Part shown: positions 57,018-64,000 of the stretch, piece after piece
Layout of the letters: every line of letters starts with the position of its first letter
How positions within the stretch are numbered: position 1 is the first letter of the stretch
Source of the DNA: Arabidopsis thaliana
Taxonomy: Eukaryota; Streptophyta; Magnoliopsida; Brassicales; Brassicaceae
Length of the DNA stretch: 64,000 nt
Reading direction: 5' to 3'
NCBI RefSeq assembly: GCF_000001735.4
Contig: NC_003070.9
Coordinates: 25,839,971-25,903,970, forward strand
Notes under the pieces: model-generated
What the model was told of the DNA's origin: nothing
What the model saw: the letters and a program-made list of their open reading frames with translations, nothing else
Databases searched by the model: none
Translations under genes and position numbers: made by a program

Positions 57018-60000
57018 ATGCGATCTTCGTTTCTAGTCTCGAATCCTCCATTTCTACCTTCTCTAATCCCTCGTTACAGTTCTAGAAAATCCATCAGACG
57101 TAGCAGAGAACGCTTCTCCTTCCCTGAGTCTCTTCGTGTCTCTCTTCTTCATGGAATCCGAAGAAACATTGAGGTTCGCTTATTTCCTTCTCTCCCATTT
57201 GAACAACATTGATGGGAATGATCTGATTTTCTGGGTTTTTGTTGTATAGGTCGCTCAAGGAGTTCAATTCGATGGTCCGATTATGGATAGAGACGTGAAT
57301 TTGGATGATGATTTAGTGGTTCAAGTGTGTGTGACTCGTACATTGCCTCCAGCTTTGACTCTTGAGCTTGGTCTCGAGAGTCTCAAGGAAGCTATTGACG
57401 AATTGAAGACTAATCCTCCTAAGTCATCTAGTGGAGTCTTACGATTTCAAGTACTGATTTGTTTTCATATCTTGACTTGTCTTGTAGATGTTGTAAGCTT
57501 ATTTATATATGTGTTTTTGAATTCTTAGGTGGCTGTGCCTCCAAGGGCTAAAGCTTTGTTCTGGTTTTGCTCTCAACCAACGACTTCCGATGTGTTTCCT
57601 GTGTTTTTCCTCTCCAAGGATACTGTTGAGCCTTCTTATAAATCACTTTATGTAAAGGAACCTCATGGGGTTTTTGGGATTGGGAATGCATTCGCTTTTG
57701 TTCATTCATCTTCAGTTGACTCCAATGGACATAGCATGATCAAAACGTAAGCTTTTCGTTGCTTAGTATCAATTGGTTGCAGATGTTCTGAAGTTCTGCA
57801 TTTCACTTGAAGCAGTTAAGCTAACTAACTTCTGCAGATTCCTCTCAGATGAATCAGCTATGGTGACGGCCTATGGTTTTCCAGATATTGAATTCAACAA
57901 ATACTCTACTGTAAATAGCAAAGATGGCTCTTCTTACTTTTTCGTTCCTCAGGTGAAGTGGCATTTGACTTTATCATCTAGCTGTTGAATCTATGAAATG
58001 TGTGTAACCAGCGTTCTTACATTGTACATGGTTTTCAATACCGAAATTTCAACAGATTGAGTTAGATGAGCACGAGGAGGTCTCTATATTAGCAGTTACA
58101 TTGGCATGGAATGAATCTCTCTCTTACACAGTTGAGCAAACAATTAGTTCATATGAGAAATCAATTTTTCAGGTATGCTGATGTTCCAACATTATCTTTT
58201 TAGTATCTGCTATTAATTCAGTTAAAACTTAGAATCTAAAAACATTCCAAGCATTTTGTTATACATGTCCAAGGCACCATGTTCTATCTTTGAGGACACT
58301 AAACAATGTATGTAAAACTGTGCCTAAGTTGATTATTTATTGGAATCAGGGAACTAAAGCTTCTTATTCTTCATCTTTGTGAAAAAACTGTTCTCTTCTC
58401 CATTGAGGTTAAAAGAACAAGAGATGGCAACTTTAGGTTGTAACTCCCTGCTCTCTAGTGACAGCTCATCACCTGAAAGTAAAAGTTACTTGTAACTTAT
58501 CTGTGCTTGTGGTTTGGAAGCAACACTAAACAGTTTTAAACATTTTTTCAATACAAAAAACAATTTCTTATGTTGAATAGAACTTTATCATCTGATTCCT
58601 TTAGTTTGGAACTGATCAGTTGAACCTTTTTAGTGCAGATTTGTTTGACTTCTGTCAAAATCAGATGGAAAGTCATACTAAAGATTTCCTGAATGTCTGT
58701 TTCTTCTTTGTTCTGTTTTTTCTTTAATCTCACTTTTGGTTCATTTTCTTGCAGGTTTCTTCTCATTTCTGCCCAAATGTAGAGGATCACTGGTTCAAAC
58801 ATCTAAAAAGTTCTTTAGCGAAGCTTAGTGTTGAAGAGATACATCCACTTGAGATGGTACATGCTTTACTTAGGTTCTTTCCCCTATTTCTTAAGTAGCT
58901 GAACAGGATGCAAGGATAGATTTGATTATTTGTCTATTCATCAAACTGTTTCCTGCACATTATCTGATATTAAAAATCTAGCAACCCGTGTTCCATGTGG
59001 ATCTTATTTAGCTGACTCTCTGATACGTTCTATAAAACTAAACACTCTCATGCAAAATGGAAGAATTTTCTTATAATATTGTTTCACGCGCTTGGACCTC
59101 ACAACTTCTTTGTCTGGACTTAGTTTCCTTTTCATGCCACTCATTATTATGTTAATATTTGCAGGAGCATATGGGCTTTTTCACCTTTTCTGGGAGAGAT
59201 CAGGCTGACGTCAAGGAACTGGTATCTTCTTTACCCTGGTAATTTTCATCCCTGTATTTCAGAATTTAATTATTGTCCTCGTATGTCGTCCGTTGGAATT
59301 TCTTCTCCTCAGAACATTTGGATTCTATATGGTTTGATTTCTAGCTTTTGTTGCAGAAAAGTATACAATCATCATGTCAGTTCCATTGCAAGCTTTCACC
59401 TGACGTTGTTTTCTCAAACAACATGGTACGTAAATATATAAGTATGGTCATATTTTCTAAATATATCTTTAGATGGTTCGGCTTACATTTTACTAAAGAC
59501 TGTTCATCATACACTAATAGTAATGTTAAGCTCCAAAATAGAACTCGCGGTATGCCCTTTTGGAGAGATTCTTTACTTCGACTTTTTTAGGAAGTGGAAG
59601 AATCGACATGTTGTTCAAATTATAAAGCATTCTGATTATTGCACAAAGATGCTCAGTGGTTTCGAAGGGCTGTCTTTGTCTAGTGGCTGTAATTTTTGAA
59701 CATTGCTGTTCTAGTTATCATCAAATTCTTAGAAACAGAATCTTGGGATGGTCTAAATTCAAGTTTCTTTTCTTTTTGTTTCTTGTTTTTTTTCTTTTCT
59801 AATGCTATCAGCTGAATCGAGAGACTGAAGTGAGCAACTTCTTGAGAGATGAAGCTAACATCAATGCTGTATGGGCATCAGCTATAATTGAAGAATGCAC
59901 TCGTCTTGGTTTGACGGTGAGCTGACCTTTCAAATAATCTGATAAAATCTCAAATTTGTATGTCTTTTGTCATAACATACTACCACAGTACTTTTGTGTA

Positions 60001-63000
60001 GCCCCTGGATCAAGGTCTTCCCATCTTGCTATCGCTGCTGCCAACCATCCCCTTACAACGTGTCTTGCATGCTTTGATGAACGATCTCTTGCGTTTCACG
60101 CTATTGGTTATGCTAAAGGATCCCTCAAACCAGCAGTCATTATAACATCATCAGGAACTGCCGTTTCAAATCTTCTTCCAGCGGTCAGAGTTGTGCTTAT
60201 TTATGCCTCACTAAATTATCTTGTTAGCTTGTTGCATGCTACATACTTTGCCAAACACATGTGTTCCCTTACAGGGTTTGTTTAATGATTTTTGACAAAT
60301 AAAGGTTGTTGAAGCCAGTGAGGATTTCTTACCACTGCTACTACTTACCGCAGATCGTCCTCCTGAACTTCAGGGAGTTGGCGCAAATCAAGCAATAAAT
60401 CAAGTAAGGTCGAGATAAGACCTTTCTTTGAAACTATACGTTTGTATCCCAGTTGGATCTGTTGGCGTTTTCCTACAATTTATTTTGTTTTTTCATGTGT
60501 AACAGATAAACCACTTCGGTTCGTTCGTCAGATTCTTCTTCAATCTTCCTCCTCCAACCGATCTTATTCCAGTCCGAATGGTCCTTACGACTGTAGACTC
60601 CGCTCTACATTGGGCAACAGGATCTGCTTGTGGACCAGTACATCTCAATTGTCCTTTTAGAGACCCACTTGACGGTAGTCCAACAAATTGGTCATCTAAC
60701 TGCTTAAATGGATTAGACATGTGGATGTCTAATGCTGAGCCATTCACAAAATATTTTCAAGTACAAAGCCATAAAAGCGATGGTGTAACAACTGGCCAAA
60801 TTACTGAGATCTTACAAGTAATCAAAGAGGCTAAGAAGGGTCTTCTTCTTATTGGTGCAATCCATACAGAGGATGAAATTTGGGCTTCGCTTCTGTTGGC
60901 GAAAGAGCTGATGTGGCCTGTAGTTGCAGATGTCTTGTCTGGTGTACGGCTGCGCAAGCTTTTTAAACCTTTTGTTGAGAAGTTGACGCATGTTTTTGTT
61001 GATCATCTTGATCATGCCTTATTTTCAGACTCTGTCAGGAATTTGATAGAGTTTGATGTTGTTATCCAGGTAAATATATCATCCTTTTATTTTTGCTTCA
61101 TGCATCTAAGACTAAGTATTGAAGATGATAGATAGAGTTACACAGGTACTGTTGGATATCTTGTAGTACTTCTCAATTGAAAAATTTCTTTGGGTTAGGA
61201 ATGCCTTGAAGAAGTTTCAATTAGGATAAGGAATTGGAACTATGTAAAGCATGACTCGATCTTTCATATCCATCGCATGTTAGGGTTCTTTTAACATATG
61301 CGGACTTCAAACCAATAATTCATTGAGTAAAAATTAGTTATGTTGATGTGTATCTGACTGAGTTTGTAAAACGAAATCATGAATAGGTTGGAAGTCGGAT
61401 AACAAGTAAAAGAGTTTCTCAGATGCTAGAGAAATGCTTTCCATTTGCATACATTTTGGTTGATAAGCATCCATGCCGACATGACCCATCACACCTGGTC
61501 ACTCACAGGGTCCAAAGCAACATTGTTCAGTTTGCTAATTGTGTGCTTAAATCTCGATTTCCATGGAGGAGAAGCAAGTTGCATGGTCATCTACAGGCAT
61601 TGGATGGCGCTGTATGTCCTCCAGACAACCCTTTCCCTTAAAATCCCTTATAAGATCAAACATGACCGTTTTCTGAAACATATGTATCGCTGTAGATTGC
61701 AAAAAGATCAATTTAACTCTTACTGCTTTTAATAGTTCATTCTTCTATGCAGATTGCCCGGGAAATGTCATTTCAAATATCTGCTGAAAGCTCCCTGACT
61801 GAACCTTACGTTGCACATATGCTTTCTAAAGCACTAACTTCTAAATCTGCTCTTTTCATCGGGAATAGTATGCCAATAAGGGATGTGGATATGTATGGAT
61901 GTAGTTCAGAAAATTCTTCTCATGTGGTAGATATGATGTTGAGTGCAGAACTACCATGTCAATGGATACAAGTAACTGGAAATAGAGGAGCTAGTGGCAT
62001 TGATGGGTTGCTCAGCTCGGCCACTGGCTTTGCTGTAGGATGCAAGAAGAGAGTAAGATTTTAAATGATTTTTTCCCCCTTTTATGCGTGAAGAAGTATC
62101 AGAACCATTTACTCATGTGTTTTGTTTACAAAATAAAAAATCAAATTTCCTGATTGGTCAAACACCGTATATCAGGTGGTCTGTGTGGTTGGGGACATCT
62201 CTTTCCTTCATGATACAAATGGATTGGCGATTTTGAAGCAGAGGTAGCCCTTTCCTCTATTTTATTGTTGTAGTTTCACTGTTGGTGGATTTCACACACT
62301 GAACAGATATGTCATGGTTTTTAAGTCAATTAACGATTAATTTCTGGTGTTTAATCTGACTTGTTAGGATTGCAAGGAAACCAATGACAATTCTTGTGAT
62401 AAACAACCGTGGAGGTGGAATCTTCCGACTTCTTCCTATTGCAAAGAAAACAGAGCCTAGCGTGTTAAATCAATATTTCTATACAGCACATGACATTTCC
62501 ATTGAAAACTTGTGTTTGGCACATGGGTAAAAAACATATTCACATTTTTTACTTTGTTTTCCTTTCCCACTTTGCTATTATTTAATGTTTTACATGTTAA
62601 GTTTGTTTTATATACGCATGACCATAGCACAGATATTGATAGAAAATACAAGAAAAAGTAATCCAGTTTTGGTAGCTTAGTCTATAGTAGCGTCAGTTCT
62701 CCATGATTTACGATGTCTTTGATTATCTAGGGTCGTCATGGTTTACAGTAAGAAATAACTCAGCCAAATTGCTATATATGCAGTGTGAGGTATGTTCACG
62801 TTGGGACGAAAAGTGAACTTGAGGATGCTCTATTTGTACCAAGCGTGGAGGAGATGGATTGCATTGTGGAGGTTGAAAGCTCTATAAACGCTAACGCGAT
62901 TGTTCATAGGTTATTTTGGGCTTTTGTTTTATTTTTGGGTTTTACATGTCCTCACTTCTGGAGCACTTTGTTGACATTGAATACTCGCCCACAGCACTTT

Positions 63001-63975
63001 GGAGAGGTTTGCACGCCAAGCCGCAGAAAATTCCCTGGGCATTGTTTCTGCCAGTTCTTTTCTTCATCCGATGATCAAAAATGTACTTCTTTGCCAAGTC
63101 TCTGGAATACAATATTCGCAGTACAGGTAAGAATCCGTCAGAGACTATATCTGAATATTACCGTTTTCTTTTCTTTTTGTCTAATAAAGACTCTATTTGC
63201 AGAGTCAAACTGTGTGACAGACCTACCATATGTTCTGATGAATTCTCTCAATTCCATCGAGAAGGGTTCATACTCTCCCTGACTTTGGAGGATGGAAGCA
63301 TTGGCTATGGAGAGGTTGAATAATTTATTCTTTTTAATTTTTCATCAGTAAATAGTACATTCTCTTACATTTGTGTTACTTCTCCCAGGTCCCACTGAGA
63401 ATCATGTTTAGCTTGTATTAGACTTACATGTGCCACTGAGTATCATGCTCTCGTGTTGTGTTTCATGAGCAGGTTGCACCTCTGAACAGTAATGTAGAGA
63501 ACTTAATGGATGTTGAGGGGCAGCTTCAGTTAGTTCTTCACCTCATGAATGAAGCTAAATTTAGTTACATGCTTCCTTTGTTAAATGGCTCGATTTCTTC
63601 CTGGATTTGGAGTGAACTTGGAATTACTGTAAGCTTACCTAGCCTTAGTTCTGTCTGAAGAAAATTAGTTTATCCACACAGCTGATGTCAGATGTAAGCT
63701 TACCTAGGCTTATCAATTTCCTTCTTTTGTCTCAGGCATCATCGATTTTCCCTAGTGTCAGATGTGGTCTGGAAATGGCTCTTCTAAACGCAATGGCAGT
63801 AAGACATGATTCTAGTTTGTTGGGGATACTTCATTATCAGAAAGAAGAAAATGGTTCTGCTCAGCCACACTCTGTTCAAATATGTGCCCTTCTTGATTCT
63901 GAAGGTACTCCACTGGAGGTCGCATACGTTGCTAGAAAACTTGTTCAAGAAGGGTTCAGTGCTATTAAACTTAAA
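57018..63975 (+). CDS. PHYLLO: PHYLLO, fused MenF(partial)-MenD-MenC(-MenH) protein, 5' part
   Basis: Twenty-one exons assembled in frame give 1172 residues and run off the window in intron 21. Exons: 57018-57173, 57250-57450, 57529-57746, 57838-57952, 58056-58172, 58755-58856, 59165-59221, 59357-59425, 59812-59916, 59989-60183, 60305-60403, 60506-61069, 61387-61611, 61753-62052, 62176-62243, 62368-62526, 62784-62909, 62995-63126, 63203-63314, 63473-63628, 63736-63975. Residues 1-52 look like a transit peptide. Residues about 53-345 match the N-terminal part of isochorismate synthase (MenF) without its chorismate-binding half. MenD (SEPHCHC synthase, ThDP) spans about 346-955: APGSRSS, catalytic D-E411-[25 protein letters not shown] block, GDISF at 847, NNRGGGIF. 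MenC (o-succinylbenzoate synthase) starts near 959: YGEVAPL and K1170-L-K1172. Established: chloroplast phylloquinone synthesis. Junction 7/8 has an in-frame alternative (59238/59362). Confidence 0.96.
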
Positions 63976-64000
63976 GTAAGCCAACGTTCCTTAATCATAC

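Noticed and set aside
1..64000. CRISPR arrays, operons, prophage or bacterial defence systems
   Set aside because: No spaced repeat arrays and no bacterial gene layout; all genes are plant nuclear genes.

Overview
This window is plant nuclear DNA. It is AT-rich, genes sit on both strands, introns have GT/AG borders, and every protein family belongs to land plants. The gene order CLE12, TCP12, bHLH30, RING/TMEM185-like, RTFL15, STN7, RAV2/TEM2, peroxidase 11, tRNA-Ile, SOFL2, bZIP8, PHYLLO is the one I know from the lower arm of Arabidopsis thaliana chromosome 1 (around AT1G68795 to AT1G68890). Exon models assembled by eye give the protein lengths I recall for these loci: TCP12 356, bHLH30 368, STN7 562, RAV2 352, PER11 336, bZIP8 138. 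The species call rests on recognition, not on an alignment.

Layout. 1-8.6 kb: CLE12 peptide precursor (-) and the branching regulator TCP12/BRC2 (-), about 5.9 kb apart. 8.6-21.3 kb: a long non-genic stretch holding an F-box gene fragment, a LINE tail with a 20-bp target-site duplication, a SINE-like copy and several old tandem duplications. 21.3-22.9 kb: bHLH30 (+). 25.9-28.8 kb: a 14-exon membrane RING protein (+). 30.0 kb: the 46-codon RTFL15 gene (-). 32.7-35.5 kb: the thylakoid kinase STN7 (-, 10 exons). 40.5-41.5 kb: RAV2/TEM2 (+). 41.9-43.4 kb: retroelement debris and a broken RING-H2/zinc-knuckle locus. 43.8-45.2 kb: peroxidase 11 (-). 46.6 kb: tRNA-Ile(AAU). 49.1 kb: SOFL2 (+). 51.3-51.7 kb: a small, poorly resolved gene (-). 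52.1 kb: a secreted Gly/Cys-rich protein (+). 53.3 kb: a 62-residue membrane protein (-). 54.5 kb: bZIP8 (-). 57.0 kb to the right edge: the first 21 exons of PHYLLO (+), cut inside its MenC module.

The genes do not form a functional cluster; neighbours are independently promoted. Two themes recur: developmental regulators (CLE12, TCP12, bHLH30, RTFL15, RAV2, SOFL2, bZIP8) and chloroplast function (STN7 in state transitions, PHYLLO in phylloquinone synthesis for photosystem I). I found no CRISPR array, operon or wholly new system. The most useful second looks are a small gene whose conserved-looking reading frame is cut by one TGA just after its only good ATG, a series of poly(A)/poly(T) inserts flanked by exact direct repeats, a Helitron 3' terminus, an orphan F-box start, and splice-choice ambiguities in TCP12 and PHYLLO.
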